A stretch of DNA of 56,947 nucleotides from Candidatus Ruania gallistercoris (GTDB lineage Bacteria; Actinomycetota; Actinomycetes; Actinomycetales; Beutenbergiaceae). Positions 27,195 through 36,125 of the stretch are shown in pieces. The number at the start of each line of letters is the position of its first letter. The first letter of the stretch is position 1. The stretch spans positions 1 through 56,947 of the forward strand of contig DXBY01000164.1 of NCBI GenBank assembly GCA_019116305.1, written 5' to 3'. Below the pieces are notes generated by a model, which saw only the letters and a list, made by a program, of their open reading frames with translations, was not told where the DNA came from and did not search any database. The position numbers and the translations under genes are program-made.

Positions 27195-27300
27195 GTGGTG
27201 CGGACAGATCGTGCAGTGGTGCGAGCGGATCGCTGACGTGGGGCGGCAGCTCGCTCACGTGGTGCGGACAGATCGTGACGGCGCGCGAGCAGTTCGACAC
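27195..27300. repeat. Five ~21-bp tandem repeats between xylA and the ROK regulator
   Basis: Units begin at 27195, 27216, 27238, 27259 and 27280 (period 21-22 bp, two helical turns). Units one and four share GTGGTGCGGACAGATCGTG exactly; units two, three and five are degenerate copies. The array lies 22-127 bp upstream of the xylA start codon. It may bind the ROK regulator or another protein cooperatively along one face of DNA. Confidence 0.7.
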
Positions 27301-27407
27301 ATCGGCCGCGGCCAGCACGGAGCGGACGATGCGCCCGTATCCCGTTCACGCACCCTTGTTTGTTGTTCGGTAAAACTTATCCCTGGACTGAACTAAGGTC
27401 AAGGGTC

Positions 27408-28589
27408 ATGGACCAGCCCAGCAGCCGCGCTGCGCGGCAGGAGAGCCTGCGCGAGCACAACCTCGCCCTGGTGGCCGGCGAAGTGCTCGGAGCCGAGCGG
27501 CCTCTCTCCCGCGCGGAAGTCGCTGCCCGTACCGGGTTGAACCGGGCCACCGTCTCCCGGCTGGTCGCCGAGCTGGTGGCCGGGCAGCTGGTGGTCGAGG
27601 ACACTCCGGTGATCGCCGGGGCCGGGCGGCCGGCAACCCCGCTGCGCCCTGCCGGTCGGACGGTGGGCGGACTGGGGCTGGAGGTGAGCATCGACTTCCT
27701 CGGTGCCCGGGTGCTCGATCTCGCCGGTCAGTTGGTGGCCGAGGACGTAGTGGCCGGAGACCACCGCGGCTCGGATGCGCCCGTGCTCCTGGGCCGGCTG
27801 CGGGAGCTGGGCGAGGAGGTGGCCGCCCGCGCGGCGGCGAGCGGGACCCGGATCGCCGGCACCACGCTGGCGCTGCCCGGGCTGGTGGCGCACTCGCGCC
27901 TGCTGGTGGCCCCCAATCTCGGCTGGCGCGAGGTGGACCCGGCCGACCACCTGAGCACGCTGCCCGGAGTTCGGCTGCAGCTGGACAACGAAGCCCGGCT
28001 CGCAGCGCTCGCCGAGCTCGCCCACGGCCAGAACCGCTCGTTCCTGTACGTCTCCGGCGGGGTGGGGATCGGGGCCGCCGTGGTGCAGGACGGCGCCTTC
28101 GCCACCGGAGTGCACGGATTCGCCGGAGAGCTGGGGCACGTCTGCGTGGACCCGGCCGGCCCGCGGTGCCGGTGCGGGGCCACCGGCTGCCTGGAGACCT
28201 TCGCAGGTACCGCGGCCATCCTGCGTGCTGCCGGACTCGGCGAGGCGAGTGACCTGACCGCGGTGAGCTCCGCCGTCGCGCACGGGAACGAGGCGGCCCG
28301 CGCAGCCGTTGAGCGCGCCGCTGTGGCACTCGGGACCGCCCTGGCCGCCTTGGTGAACCTGGTGGACGTGACCGAGGTCGTGCTCGGGAACACGTTGGCC
28401 GAGCTGACCGAACAGATGCGGCCGGTGCTCACCGATGTGCTGTCCGAGCGGGTGCTGGCCTCCCAGTGGGCGCCGGTCACCGTGCGGGTGGCCGAGGCGT
28501 CGGCCCAGCCGGCGTTGACCGGTGCCGCCCGGGCGGCGCTGGCACCGGTGATCGCCGACCCGGCCGGCTGGCTCGCCGCAGCCGGCTGA
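27408..28589 (+). CDS. ROK-family transcriptional regulator, XylR type
   Basis: The N-terminal ~70 residues hold a winged helix ([25 protein letters not shown]), followed by a ROK sugar-kinase-like domain with the zinc-binding segment [25 protein letters not shown] regulators of this kind repress xylose genes and are released by xylose. ATG 27408 was chosen; the ORF-track start at 27360 lies in A+T-rich promoter DNA. TAAGGT lies eight bases before the ATG, so transcription may start almost at the codon. Divergent from xylAB. Confidence 0.9.
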   Translation: MDQPSSRAARQESLREHNLALVAGEVLGAERPLSRAEVAARTGLNRATVSRLVAELVAGQLVVEDTPVIAGAGRPATPLRPAGRTVGGLGLEVSIDFLGARVLDLAGQLVAEDVVAGDHRGSDAPVLLGRLRELGEEVAARAAASGTRIAGTTLALPGLVAHSRLLVAPNLGWREVDPADHLSTLPGVRLQLDNEARLAALAELAHGQNRSFLYVSGGVGIGAAVVQDGAFATGVHGFAGELGHVCVDPAGPRCRCGATGCLETFAGTAAILRAAGLGEASDLTAVSSAVAHGNEAARAAVERAAVALGTALAALVNLVDVTEVVLGNTLAELTEQMRPVLTDVLSERVLASQWAPVTVRVAEASAQPALTGAARAALAPVIADPAGWLAAAG

Positions 28590-28608
28590 GCACTGCCAGA
28601 CTGCTGCT

Positions 28609-29697
28609 ATGACGAACGCACGGGGATCGGCAGCGGACCGGGCGTGGTGCGACGAGGCGATCCGGCGCGTGCAGGCCGATGCGCACCGGTCGGCGGACAC
28701 CCACCTGCACCAGCTCCCGCTACCCGCCGACTGGGGTATCGACGTCTACCTCAAGGACGAGTCGGTTCACCCCACCGGCAGCCTGAAGCACCGGCTGGCC
28801 CGCTCCCTGTTTCTCTACGCGCTGGCGAACGGCTGGTTGCGGGAAGGGTCCACGGTGGTGGAGGCGACCAGCGGGAACACCGCAGTGGCGGAGGCATACT
28901 TCGCCCGAATGCTCGACCTGCCGTACGTGGCGGTGATGCCGCGCAGCACCTCGCCGGAGAAGGTGGCCCGGATCGAGGCCTACGGCGGTCGCTGCCACTA
29001 CGTGGCCGCTCCCCCGGACATCTACGCCGAGGCGCAGCGGATCGCCGACGAGACCGGCGGGCACTACCTGGACCAGTTCACCTACGCCGAGCGGGCCACC
29101 GACTGGCGCGGGAACAACAACATCGCCGAGTCGATCTTCGCCCAGCTGGAGGCGGAGCGGCACCCGGTGCCACGCTGGATCGTGGCCGCAGCGGGAACCG
29201 GAGGCACCTCCTGCACCATCGGCCGCTACATCCGCTACCGCCGGCACCGGACCCGGTTGTTGGTGGTGGATCCGGAGAACTCGGCGTACTACCCGGGCTG
29301 GAGCCTGGGCGTGGGCGACTACACCACCGGGATGCCGTCGCGGATCGAGGGCATCGGCCGGCCGCGGATGGAGGCCAGCTTCGTGGCCGGCGTGATCGAC
29401 GACATGCTGCCCGTGCCGGATGCGGCCAGCATCGCTGCGATGCACCACCTGGCGGAAGTGTTCGGCCGGCGCGCCGGCGGCTCCACCGGGACCTGCCTGT
29501 GGGGGGTGTGGCACCTGGTGGCCGGGATGCGCGAACGTGGTGAGACCGGCTCGGTGGTGACGCTGCTGTGCGACCCCGGCGAGCTGTATGCCACCACCTA
29601 CTACGACGAGGACTGGCTGGCGAAGAAGGGGCTCGACCCGACGCCGTACCGGGCACAGCTCGACTCGCTGCTCGATGGCGGCCCGTTCACGACGTGA
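28609..29697 (+). CDS. cds1: PLP-dependent cysteine desulfhydrase/cysteine-synthase-like protein (Cds1 type)
   Basis: A fold-type II PLP enzyme: the lysine that should bind PLP is in [13 protein letters not shown], the phosphate- and substrate-binding loop in [14 protein letters not shown], and a glycine-rich [12 protein letters not shown] follows. Sequence style and length (362) match Mycobacterium Rv3684/Cds1, an L-cysteine desulfhydrase that yields H2S, pyruvate and ammonia; cysteine synthase activity remains possible. The start has no Shine-Dalgarno; CAGACT lies six bases before the ATG. It begins 19 bp after the ROK gene but seems metabolically unrelated to it. Confidence 0.82.
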   Translation: MTNARGSAADRAWCDEAIRRVQADAHRSADTHLHQLPLPADWGIDVYLKDESVHPTGSLKHRLARSLFLYALANGWLREGSTVVEATSGNTAVAEAYFARMLDLPYVAVMPRSTSPEKVARIEAYGGRCHYVAAPPDIYAEAQRIADETGGHYLDQFTYAERATDWRGNNNIAESIFAQLEAERHPVPRWIVAAAGTGGTSCTIGRYIRYRRHRTRLLVVDPENSAYYPGWSLGVGDYTTGMPSRIEGIGRPRMEASFVAGVIDDMLPVPDAASIAAMHHLAEVFGRRAGGSTGTCLWGVWHLVAGMRERGETGSVVTLLCDPGELYATTYYDEDWLAKKGLDPTPYRAQLDSLLDGGPFTT

Positions 29698-29710
29698 AAA
29701 CGCTTACCAT
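29695..29710. promoter_or_regulatory. LacI-type operator and -10 box at the LacI gene
   Basis: TGAAAACGCTTACC (29695-29708), a CG-centred LacI/CcpA-like palindrome, begins on the stop codon of the preceding gene. TACCAT (29705-29710), a -10-like hexamer seven bases before the LacI ATG, overlaps its right half. This looks like an autoregulatory site. The reverse complement GGTAAGCGTTTTCA aligns with sites at 32274 and 45189. Confidence 0.6.
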
Positions 29711-29717
29711 GGGCCCT

Positions 29718-30734
29718 ATGCCTTCGGTGACCCTCAGTGACGTGGCCCGGGAGGCCGGGGTATCCCTGGCCACTGCGTCCCGTGCGATCAACGGCAGCGC
29801 CAACCGCACCGTGCGCCCGGAGCTGCAGGAGCGGGTGCTCGCCGCTGCCGGACGGCTGGGCTACTCCCCGGATGCGAACGCCCAAGCGATGGCCCGCGGG
29901 CGGACCACCACACTCGGACTGATCGTGCACGACATCGCCGACCCGTACTTCTCCTCGATCGCCGCCGGCGTCTCGGCTGCAGCCGAGGAGGAGGGGATGA
30001 TGGTGACGTTGGCCAGCACCGCCCACCGCCCGGAGCGTGAGGTCGCGTTGTTGGAGATGCTGCAGAGTCAGCGGGCCCGGGCGATCGTGATCGTCGGTGG
30101 CCGGCAGGACGATCCGGAGGGCACCGAGGCACTCCGGGTGGCTCTGGATGCCTATGCCGACCGGGGTGGCACGGTGGCGATGATCGCCCAGCCGATCCTG
30201 GAGGTGAACACTGTCGCGATGGACAACGTCGGCGGCGCGGCGGCGCTCGCCGAAGCGCTGGTGGGCATCGGCTACCAGGAGTTCGCCATCCTCACCGGCC
30301 CGGGCACGCACCTGACCGGCGCGGAGCGGACCACCGGATTCTCCGACGCGCTCACCGACGCCGGCCTGGCCGCGCCGCGGCTGGTGGAGTGCGAGTTCAC
30401 CCGGGACGGCGGGTACGCCGGGATGGCCAAGCTGCTCGGCAGCGGGCCGCGTCCGCAAGCGGTGTTCGCGGTGAACGATGTGATGGCCATGGGCGCGATG
30501 GCCGCCGCCCGGGACGCGGGGCTGACCGTCGGCACGGACATCGGGGTGGCCGGGTTCGACGACATCCACACCCTGCGCGATGTGACTCCGGGGCTGTCGA
30601 CTGTGGCGGTGCCGCTGCCGGAGGTGGGCCGGATGGCCACCCATCTGGCCCTGCAGCCGGCGTCGGAGAAGCCGGTGGTCGAGCAGGTGCCGGGAGAGGT
30701 CGTGTTGCGCGACTCCACGCCGCCGCTGGCGTGA
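29718..30734 (+). CDS. LacI-family transcriptional regulator
   Basis: 338 residues: a LacI helix-turn-helix (VTLSDVAREAGVSLATASRAING) at residues 4-26, then a periplasmic-binding-protein-like effector domain (TTLGLIVHDIADPYFSSIAAG, IGVAGFDDIHTLRDVTPGLST). ATG 29718 (or 29709, three codons earlier) replaces the ORF-track start at 29568, which lies inside the previous gene. It has no Shine-Dalgarno and TACCAT lies just upstream, suggesting a leaderless mRNA. Its own site resembles those at the Gfo/Idh operon (32274) and the SDR-flavoprotein operon (45189), so these are likely targets. The inducer is unknown. Confidence 0.9.
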   Translation: MPSVTLSDVAREAGVSLATASRAINGSANRTVRPELQERVLAAAGRLGYSPDANAQAMARGRTTTLGLIVHDIADPYFSSIAAGVSAAAEEEGMMVTLASTAHRPEREVALLEMLQSQRARAIVIVGGRQDDPEGTEALRVALDAYADRGGTVAMIAQPILEVNTVAMDNVGGAAALAEALVGIGYQEFAILTGPGTHLTGAERTTGFSDALTDAGLAAPRLVECEFTRDGGYAGMAKLLGSGPRPQAVFAVNDVMAMGAMAAARDAGLTVGTDIGVAGFDDIHTLRDVTPGLSTVAVPLPEVGRMATHLALQPASEKPVVEQVPGEVVLRDSTPPLA

Positions 30735-30748
30735 CGCGGGCTTGCGCC

Positions 30749-30814
30749 TTGGAACACGGTTAGCGCATTCGAACACACTTGCAGAGTGGTTCCAATGCGC
30801 TAACCGCGTTCCAA
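30749..30814. terminator. Long inverted repeat after the LacI gene
   Basis: A 21-bp arm beginning TTGGAACACGG (30749-30769) pairs with 30794-30814 at 20 of 21 positions; the inner bases continue as an imperfect stem around the loop TTGCAGA. It starts 15 bp after the stop codon. Most likely a terminator, but the length and symmetry also suit a protein-binding or repeat element. Confidence 0.6.
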
Positions 30815-30878
30815 CGCAGCCGGATGCCTCAGTCCTGGGTGTGCGGTTGGCCCGGATTCCATCTGCCACGCTGGAGTC

Positions 30879-31240
30879 ATGGCAGACGACGTCGTGGACC
30901 TGAACGCCAAGTTCGAGAAGTCTCCGAACACTGGTCACCCAAGGTGGTGGCGCGTCTGAACGACTACGAGGTGAAGCTCGTCCGGATCGAGGGCGAGTTC
31001 GTCTGGCACAGCCACCAGGACACCGATGAGCTGTTCCTGGTGCTGGCGGGTGAACTGACCATCCAACTCCGGGATCGCAGCGTCACCCTCGGTCCGGGTC
31101 AGCTCTACGTCGTGCCACGAGGCGTCGAGCACTGCCCGCGCGCGGACGGGGAGGTCAAGGCGATGCTCCTCGAGCCCGCAGGGGTGATCAACACCGGTGA
31201 CGCCAGCGGCGACCTCACCGCTACAGTCACCGAGGTCTGA
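30879..31240 (+). pseudogene. Cupin-domain protein gene with a one-base frameshift
   Basis: The cupin barrel is clear (FVWHSHQDTDELFLVLAGELT, GPGQLYVVPRGVEHCPRA). The expected N-terminus, MADDVVDLNAKFEK, is encoded from ATG 30879 in one frame, but the rest (VSEHWSPKVVARLND) lies in another. Adding one G in GAGAAG|TCTCC near 30920 restores a 120-residue protein of the common actinobacterial cupin type. No slippery heptamer is visible. So either one base was lost recently, or the sequence has an error. The ORF-track start at 30779 is a TTG inside the upstream inverted repeat and is unlikely. Confidence 0.72.
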
Positions 31241-31354
31241 CGCTGCAGCAGACCCCGTGGCCGCGCGAGATCAGGAGGCAGCCGCGGCGCCTTGGGCCGG
31301 ATCGGCGATCCTCGCGACCGGCCTCGCGTACCGACGCAGGCGGGTACCGTAGCC

Positions 31355-31795
31355 TCACTCGGCGGCGAGCTCGACGACGGCGAGCTGGTCGAACTTCCGG
31401 AAGTCGCGGTCGAACGAGGCGATGCGAATTCCGAACGCGATCGCGATCGCCGCAAGGTAGGCATCAGTCACGAGCGCGCCGGTAGCGCCGGACTCCTTGC
31501 ACGCGGATTCGAAGGTATGAAGATCCACCGCCGCCCGGGGCATCGCGGACCAGGCCGGGGCCGATTCCATGGCCCGGAGGAAGCCGAACGCCTCGTCGAT
31601 GCTCGAGGGAGTGCTGAAGATGCGACTGTTCGTCACTATTCGCACGAAACCCGTGGCCACGAGGTCCGGCAGCACCACGGCCTCGGTGCCGTTGATCGCC
31701 TCGTTCAGGAACACCGAAGCGGATTCATGGTGCGGGTGACTCGGGCGGTGTGCAGCAACGAGGACGTTGACATCGGGCAGCAGCACGAGCCTCAC
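31355..31795 (-). CDS. vapC: PIN-domain ribonuclease toxin, VapC type
   Basis: 146 residues with the PIN-domain acidic residues in LLPDVNVLVAAH, in VTDAYLAAIA and in IASFDRDF. VapC toxins cleave specific tRNAs or rRNA when freed from VapB. The GTG start overlaps the stop of the antitoxin gene by four bases (GTGA), the usual coupling. The gene number or target cannot be assigned from sequence. Confidence 0.88.
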   Translation of the reverse strand: MRLVLLPDVNVLVAAHRPSHPHHESASVFLNEAINGTEAVVLPDLVATGFVRIVTNSRIFSTPSSIDEAFGFLRAMESAPAWSAMPRAAVDLHTFESACKESGATGALVTDAYLAAIAIAFGIRIASFDRDFRKFDQLAVVELAAE

Positions 31796-32070
31796 CTCAG
31801 TTTCGCGCTCGGGACGCCCTTCTCCGTGATCCGGACGCCCTCCTCGATGGCCTCCTCGATCGATTCCTTGGACGTCAGATCGACGCCTGCGACCGGACCG
31901 GTGTCACCAGAGAACACCGGGAGGGAGACCGGCGGCCGCCGCTGTTCGGTTTCGGCCAGGACCCGGCGCAGCGCTTCCTCCACCAGCGAGCCAAGAGTCT
32001 CACCCCGCTCGCCCGCGCGGCGCTTCGCCTGACGTAGCAGCGCCTCGTCGACGTTCACCGTGGTTCTCAT
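31792..32070 (-). CDS. vapB: Ribbon-helix-helix antitoxin, VapB type
   Basis: 92 residues beginning MRTTVNVDEALLRQAKRRAGERGE, a ribbon-helix-helix DNA-binding N-terminus; the acidic C-terminal part should bind the toxin. ATG 32070 has TATGAT exactly six bases upstream and no Shine-Dalgarno, a very clear leaderless start. The ORF-track start at 32337 is not real. Confidence 0.85.
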   Translation of the reverse strand: MRTTVNVDEALLRQAKRRAGERGETLGSLVEEALRRVLAETEQRRPPVSLPVFSGDTGPVAGVDLTSKESIEEAIEEGVRITEKGVPSAKLR

Positions 32071-32241
32071 CAGCACATCATACCAAGGCGGCGCATCACC
32101 ATCATCAGAGTCACGCATCACGCACATCACCGTCACCTCCCAGGCAATGTGGCGCGAGAAGGTGGTTTCGATGTCGAGATTCGGCAGATCCTCGACAGCG
32201 GAGCACCCTCGCGTGGAATCAGGAGATAGTCGCGCCCTGTC

Positions 32242-32288
32242 TTGACGCCACCCCCTCCGGCCACTTAGCCTTGGGAAAGCGCATTCCC
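32242..32288 (+). promoter_or_regulatory. Promoter and LacI-type operator of the Gfo/Idh-epimerase operon
   Basis: TTGACG (32242-32247) and TAGCCT (32266-32271) are separated by 18 bp. The CG-centred palindrome GGGAAAGCGCATTCCC (32273-32288), with 7 of 8 half-site positions paired, follows at the expected start point. The layout equals that of the promoter at 12117. Confidence 0.65.
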
Positions 32289-32349
32289 GCACGAGTGAGA
32301 GAGCCGCGCCACCGGCAGCCGCCCATCCCCACACCACTCAGGAGACTCC

Positions 32350-33513
32350 ATGACAACCCGCACGCTGCGTATCGCGATGAACGGCATCACCGGGCGGATG
32401 GGCTACCGCCAGCACCTGCTCCGGTCAATCCTGCCGATCCGGGCGCAGGGCGGGATCACGCTGCCCAACGGCGACAAGGTGCAGGTGGAGCCGATCCTGG
32501 TCGGCCGCCGGGAGAACGCCCTCGCCGAGATCGCCGCCGAGCACGATGTCGCCGAGTGGACCACCGATCTGGACGCCGTCATCACCGACGAGCGCACCGA
32601 CATCGTCTTCGACGCCTCGATGACCAGCCTGCGTGCCGACACGCTGATCAAGGCGATGAAGGCCGGCAAGCACATCTTCACCGAGAAGCCCACCGCCGAG
32701 ACCCTCGCCGAGGCGATCGAGCTGGCCCGGCTGCGCACCGAGACCGGCGTCACCGCCGGCGTGGTGCACGACAAGCTCTACCTGCCCGGCCTGGTCAAGC
32801 TGCGCCGACTGGTGGACGAGGGCTTCTTCGGCCGCATCCTGTCCCTGCGCGGGGAGTTCGGCTACTGGGTGTTCGAGGGTGAGGTCCAGGCGGCCCAGCG
32901 GCCCAGCTGGAACTACCGCACCGAGGACGGCGGCGGCATGACCACGGACATGTTCTGCCACTGGAACTACGTGCTCGAGGGCATCCTCGGCCGGGTCGAC
33001 TCGGTCACCGCGAAGACGATCACGCACATTCCCACCCGCTGGGACGAGAAGGGTCAGGAGTATCCCGCCACGGCCGACGACGCCGCGTACGGGATCTTCG
33101 AGGTCACCGGGCCGAGCGGGGAGGAGATCGTCGCGCAGATCAACTCCTCCTGGGCGGTGCGCGTCTACCGGGACGAGCTGGTGGAGTTCCAGGTGGACGG
33201 CACGCACGGATCCGCCGTGGCCGGGCTGCGCAACTGCGTGGCCCAGCAGCGGGCGCACACCCCGAAGCCGGTGTGGAACCCGGACCTGCCGGCCACCGAG
33301 CCGTTCCGGGACCAGTGGCTCGAGGTGCCCGACAACGCCGAGCTGGACAACGGTTTCAAGGCGCAGTGGGAGGAGTTCCTGCAGAACGTCCTCGCCGGCC
33401 GGGAGCACCGCTACGACCTGCTGTCGGCGGCGCGCGGTGTGCAGCTGGCCGAGGCCGGTCTGGCCTCCTCCGCCGAGGGCCGGCGCATCGCGCTCGAGCC
33501 GATCACGCTCTGA
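32350..33513 (+). CDS. Gfo/Idh/MocA family oxidoreductase
   Basis: 387 residues; a Rossmann-like start (LRIAMNGITGRMGYRQHLL), the family EKP motif in HIFTEKPTAETL, and a C-terminal alpha/beta domain containing the active-site region GGGMTTDMFCHWNYVLEGILG. The ATG follows AGGAG. Probably oxidises a sugar or inositol derivative at one hydroxyl with NAD(P). It is paired with a TIM-barrel epimerase gene 27 bp downstream, a pairing seen in inositol catabolism and in 3-keto-sugar pathways; which applies here is not clear. Confidence 0.88.
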   Translation: MTTRTLRIAMNGITGRMGYRQHLLRSILPIRAQGGITLPNGDKVQVEPILVGRRENALAEIAAEHDVAEWTTDLDAVITDERTDIVFDASMTSLRADTLIKAMKAGKHIFTEKPTAETLAEAIELARLRTETGVTAGVVHDKLYLPGLVKLRRLVDEGFFGRILSLRGEFGYWVFEGEVQAAQRPSWNYRTEDGGGMTTDMFCHWNYVLEGILGRVDSVTAKTITHIPTRWDEKGQEYPATADDAAYGIFEVTGPSGEEIVAQINSSWAVRVYRDELVEFQVDGTHGSAVAGLRNCVAQQRAHTPKPVWNPDLPATEPFRDQWLEVPDNAELDNGFKAQWEEFLQNVLAGREHRYDLLSAARGVQLAEAGLASSAEGRRIALEPITL

Positions 33514-33540
33514 GCCGACGCCACTCATCGAGGAACCGAC

Positions 33541-34428
33541 ATGACCGACTTCCCCACCGGCGACCTGAGCCGACTGTCCCTGAACACTGCCACCACGAAG
33601 GCACTCACCCTGGCCGAGGCGGTAGACGTGGCCAGCCGTGCCGGGCTGGGTGCGGTCGGCCTGTGGCGCGATCGGGTAGCCGAGGCCGGCCTGGCCGAGG
33701 CCGCCCGGATCGTCAAAGACTCCGGGTTGCGAGTGTCCTCGCTGTGCCGGGGCGGCTTCCTCACCGCCGCCGACCCCGAGGGGCAGCGCGCCGCACTCGA
33801 GGACAACAAGGCGGCGATCGTCGAGGCCGCGACGCTGGGCACCTCCGAGCTGGTGATGGTGGTCGGTGGTCTGCCCGCTGCGAGCGGACCGGAGCAGCCG
33901 CCGCTGCCCGGCGGCGACCGGGACCTGGTGGCCGCCCGGCAGCGGGTGGCCGACCGGGTGGCGGAGCTGGCGCCGTTCGCCGGTGAACACGGGGTGCGGT
34001 TGGTGCTCGAACCGCTGCACCCGATCTTCGCCGCCGACCGCGCGGTGCTGTCCACCCTGGAGCAGTGCCTGGATCTGGCCGCGGACTTCCCGGCCGAGCA
34101 GGTGGGCGTGGTGGTGGACACCTATCACGTGTGGTGGGACCCGAAGCTGCGCGAGCTCGTCCACCGCGCTACCGCCGAGGGCCGCCTGGCCGGTTATCAG
34201 GTGTGCGACTGGAACCTGCCGCTGGCCGAGAGTGCTCTGCTCTCCCGCGGGTTCATGGGCGACGGCTACGTGGACTTCGCCGCGATCACCTCCTGGGTGG
34301 CCGAGACCGGCTACACCGGGGACGTGGAGGTGGAGATCTTCAACCAGGAGATCTGGGACGCCCCCGGTGATCAGACCGTGCGCACCATGGCCGAGCGCTA
34401 CCTGGAGCTGGTGCAGCCGTATCTGTAG
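33541..34428 (+). CDS. Sugar phosphate isomerase/epimerase-type TIM-barrel protein
   Basis: 295 residues of the xylose-isomerase-like TIM-barrel superfamily (IolE/IolI/hydroxypyruvate isomerase type). Metal ligands are expected in VRLVLEPLHP, VGVVVDTYHVWW, YQVCDWNLPL and VEVEIFNQEIW. Second gene of the LacI-controlled operon; it may act on the keto product of the oxidoreductase as isomerase, epimerase or dehydratase. The downstream gene belongs to a different, probably separately transcribed, set. Confidence 0.85.
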   Translation: MTDFPTGDLSRLSLNTATTKALTLAEAVDVASRAGLGAVGLWRDRVAEAGLAEAARIVKDSGLRVSSLCRGGFLTAADPEGQRAALEDNKAAIVEAATLGTSELVMVVGGLPAASGPEQPPLPGGDRDLVAARQRVADRVAELAPFAGEHGVRLVLEPLHPIFAADRAVLSTLEQCLDLAADFPAEQVGVVVDTYHVWWDPKLRELVHRATAEGRLAGYQVCDWNLPLAESALLSRGFMGDGYVDFAAITSWVAETGYTGDVEVEIFNQEIWDAPGDQTVRTMAERYLELVQPYL

Positions 34429-34494
34429 CCGGCTTGAGCCACTTCGCTGGCTCGTTCCGCCGCATTGGCAGCCGCGGCACGCCACGATGGATTC

Positions 34495-35673
34495 ATGAGG
34501 GTTCGGCGCTGGCGGTGGTCGTCGTACTCGATCGTGGTGGCGACAGCCATCGCCGTCACGGGTTGCACAGTGGCGGACGCACCCACGGAACCCGCCTCCG
34601 CAGATGACTCGTCGGCCAGCGCCGACCCCGCTCCTGCGCCGGTGGTGGATCCGTGGCACCAGGTCCCCGACCTGCGCACCGAGCCCCGCCGCGGGTGGCA
34701 GGTGAGCATCGATGCCCCCACCGGTTCCTGGCTCTTCGAATCCGCGATCGCTGTCCAGGACACCACCGGCGTGACCGGCTATGACAGCGCCACCGGAGTC
34801 GAACGCTGGCACCTGCCGGCTGCTGGCCTGCTGTGCAACGCGACCATCGTGGCGCTCACCTGCGCGAGCGCAACCGGTGCGCTCACCACCATCGATCCTG
34901 CCACCGGTGACTCGACCACGGCCGAGGTCGAGGGCGCGTTCGCCGGTATCGCCATCGCAGACGATCTGGTGGTGTGGCGGCAGGGCGAGGAGGGCACTGT
35001 CGTCGAGCGCCGCCACGGCGGCGATGTGCTCTGGTCGCAGCCCTCGGCCGTGGTCGAGGACACCGCGATCACCGTGATCAACGGGACCGTCCTGGCCGCA
35101 GGCGGCGGGGACAACGGCACGGGCGATGCGCTGGATGCGGCCACCGGAAGCCCGGTCCACGCTGACCTGCGGCAGGCCAACCGGTGGAACCAGAGCCGCT
35201 GGCTACTCTTCACCGAGAGCGAGGTGTGGGAGGTCGCTGCCGGATCCCCGTCCCGCGCGGTGGACGATTCCCGGGAGATCTTCATCGCCGACTCCCACCC
35301 GACCCAGCCGGCGCCACCGGAACGCCCGAGCGAGCCCTTGGGTCCGTTCGCCCGAGCCGGGGAAGTGGTCTTCCACTCCTACCCGGAGCACGGCCCCACC
35401 GCGTTCACCGCCTGGGACGCCACCACGGGTACTGAGCACTGGAGCGGGCCCGCCATCCGATTCCGGGACAATCTGCTCTGGGTCGATGCGACCACCCTCG
35501 CCGTTGCCACCGCCGAACCCACGGGCGGAGACTTCGTCGCCCTCGATGCGAGTACCGGCGAGGTCGTCTGGGAGCTGGCGTCCGAGACCACGATTCGCCG
35601 CGTCCTCAGCGATGGCGACACCCTCGTCATCGTCTCCGACAATGCGGTCCAGTCCTGGCGCCTGGACAGCTGA
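34495..35673 (+). CDS. PQQ-like beta-propeller lipoprotein (array copy 1)
   Basis: 392 residues. ATG 34495 gives a lipoprotein signal with lipobox AVTGC (Cys24), then an Asp/Ala/Pro linker and a repeated-blade domain (GVTGYDSATGVERWHLPA, LTTIDPATGDS, FTAWDATTGTEHWSGPAI, VALDASTGEVVWELASE) typical of PQQ-like beta-propellers; no quinone-binding enzyme residues are evident, so it is probably a binding or scaffold protein on the outer face of the membrane. It shares the DPWHQVPDLRTEP segment with copies 4 and 5. No Shine-Dalgarno; CACGAT six bases upstream suggests a leaderless mRNA. Confidence 0.82.
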   Translation: MRVRRWRWSSYSIVVATAIAVTGCTVADAPTEPASADDSSASADPAPAPVVDPWHQVPDLRTEPRRGWQVSIDAPTGSWLFESAIAVQDTTGVTGYDSATGVERWHLPAAGLLCNATIVALTCASATGALTTIDPATGDSTTAEVEGAFAGIAIADDLVVWRQGEEGTVVERRHGGDVLWSQPSAVVEDTAITVINGTVLAAGGGDNGTGDALDAATGSPVHADLRQANRWNQSRWLLFTESEVWEVAAGSPSRAVDDSREIFIADSHPTQPAPPERPSEPLGPFARAGEVVFHSYPEHGPTAFTAWDATTGTEHWSGPAIRFRDNLLWVDATTLAVATAEPTGGDFVALDASTGEVVWELASETTIRRVLSDGDTLVIVSDNAVQSWRLDS

Positions 35674-35717
35674 CCTGAAAGCCGGCGCATGACCATCGCA
35701 CGGTCACGATGCATGAC

Positions 35718-36125
35718 TCAGGCGAACGGGTTGACCACCATGACCCCGCCGTAGTCCTGACCGTCGTTCAGGTCCTCGGAAAGCACCACCGGGCACTCCA
35801 GCAGCCGCGCTGCCTCGATGATGGCCGCATCCCAGAAGGAGAGCTGGAATCGATCTCGTGTGGACAAGGCGGCTCGGGTCAGCGCAAGAGTTCCTTCCTG
35901 TACCGGGAACCGCGCAAAAGCGACGATCAGATCGACGGCCTGCCGGTGCGAGAGGGGATCAGTTCGGGTCGCCCTGGTGGCCTGCACGTAGAACTCGTGC
36001 AAGACCTGAACGGACAGTGCCAGGTCGCGTCCGCCGAGCAGTTCCCTGGCTACCGCGGCCTTGGCCGCCTCCGCCGAATCCCGCGACACCGCGTAGAGGA
36101 GGACGTTCGTGTCAACGAACCGCAC
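35718..36125 (-). CDS. vapC: PIN-domain ribonuclease toxin, VapC type (second pair)
   Basis: 135 residues. Acidic PIN residues lie in RFVDTNVLLYA and SFWDAAIIEAARLL, and the C-terminus VVLSEDLNDGQDYGGVMVVNPF is characteristic of the family. The GTG start overlaps the antitoxin gene by 14 bp. Unlike the pair at 31.8 kb in sequence, so not a recent duplicate. The pair sits between copies 1 and 2 of the beta-propeller array, on the opposite strand. Confidence 0.88.
   Translation of the reverse strand: MRFVDTNVLLYAVSRDSAEAAKAAVARELLGGRDLALSVQVLHEFYVQATRATRTDPLSHRQAVDLIVAFARFPVQEGTLALTRAALSTRDRFQLSFWDAAIIEAARLLECPVVLSEDLNDGQDYGGVMVVNPFA

Noticed and set aside
27167-27349. Possible small gene on the minus strand in the xylA upstream region (repetitive Arg/Ala peptide)
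   Set aside because: The repetitive peptide follows from the 21-bp DNA repeats. There is no Shine-Dalgarno and it overlaps the xylA start.
30905-30930. Programmed frameshift in the cupin gene
   Set aside because: No slippery heptamer or downstream pseudoknot is evident; a lost base or sequence error is simpler.
32425-35160. 911-residue open frame on the minus strand
   Set aside because: It lies opposite three well-recognised genes (Gfo/Idh, TIM-barrel epimerase, propeller copy 1). Its translation is rich in Arg, Gly, His and Pro without any family motif, as expected for an antisense shadow in high-GC DNA.
35690-35706. Small hairpin between propeller copy 1 and vapC as terminator
   Set aside because: Only a 5-bp stem with a 7-base loop; too weak to support a call.
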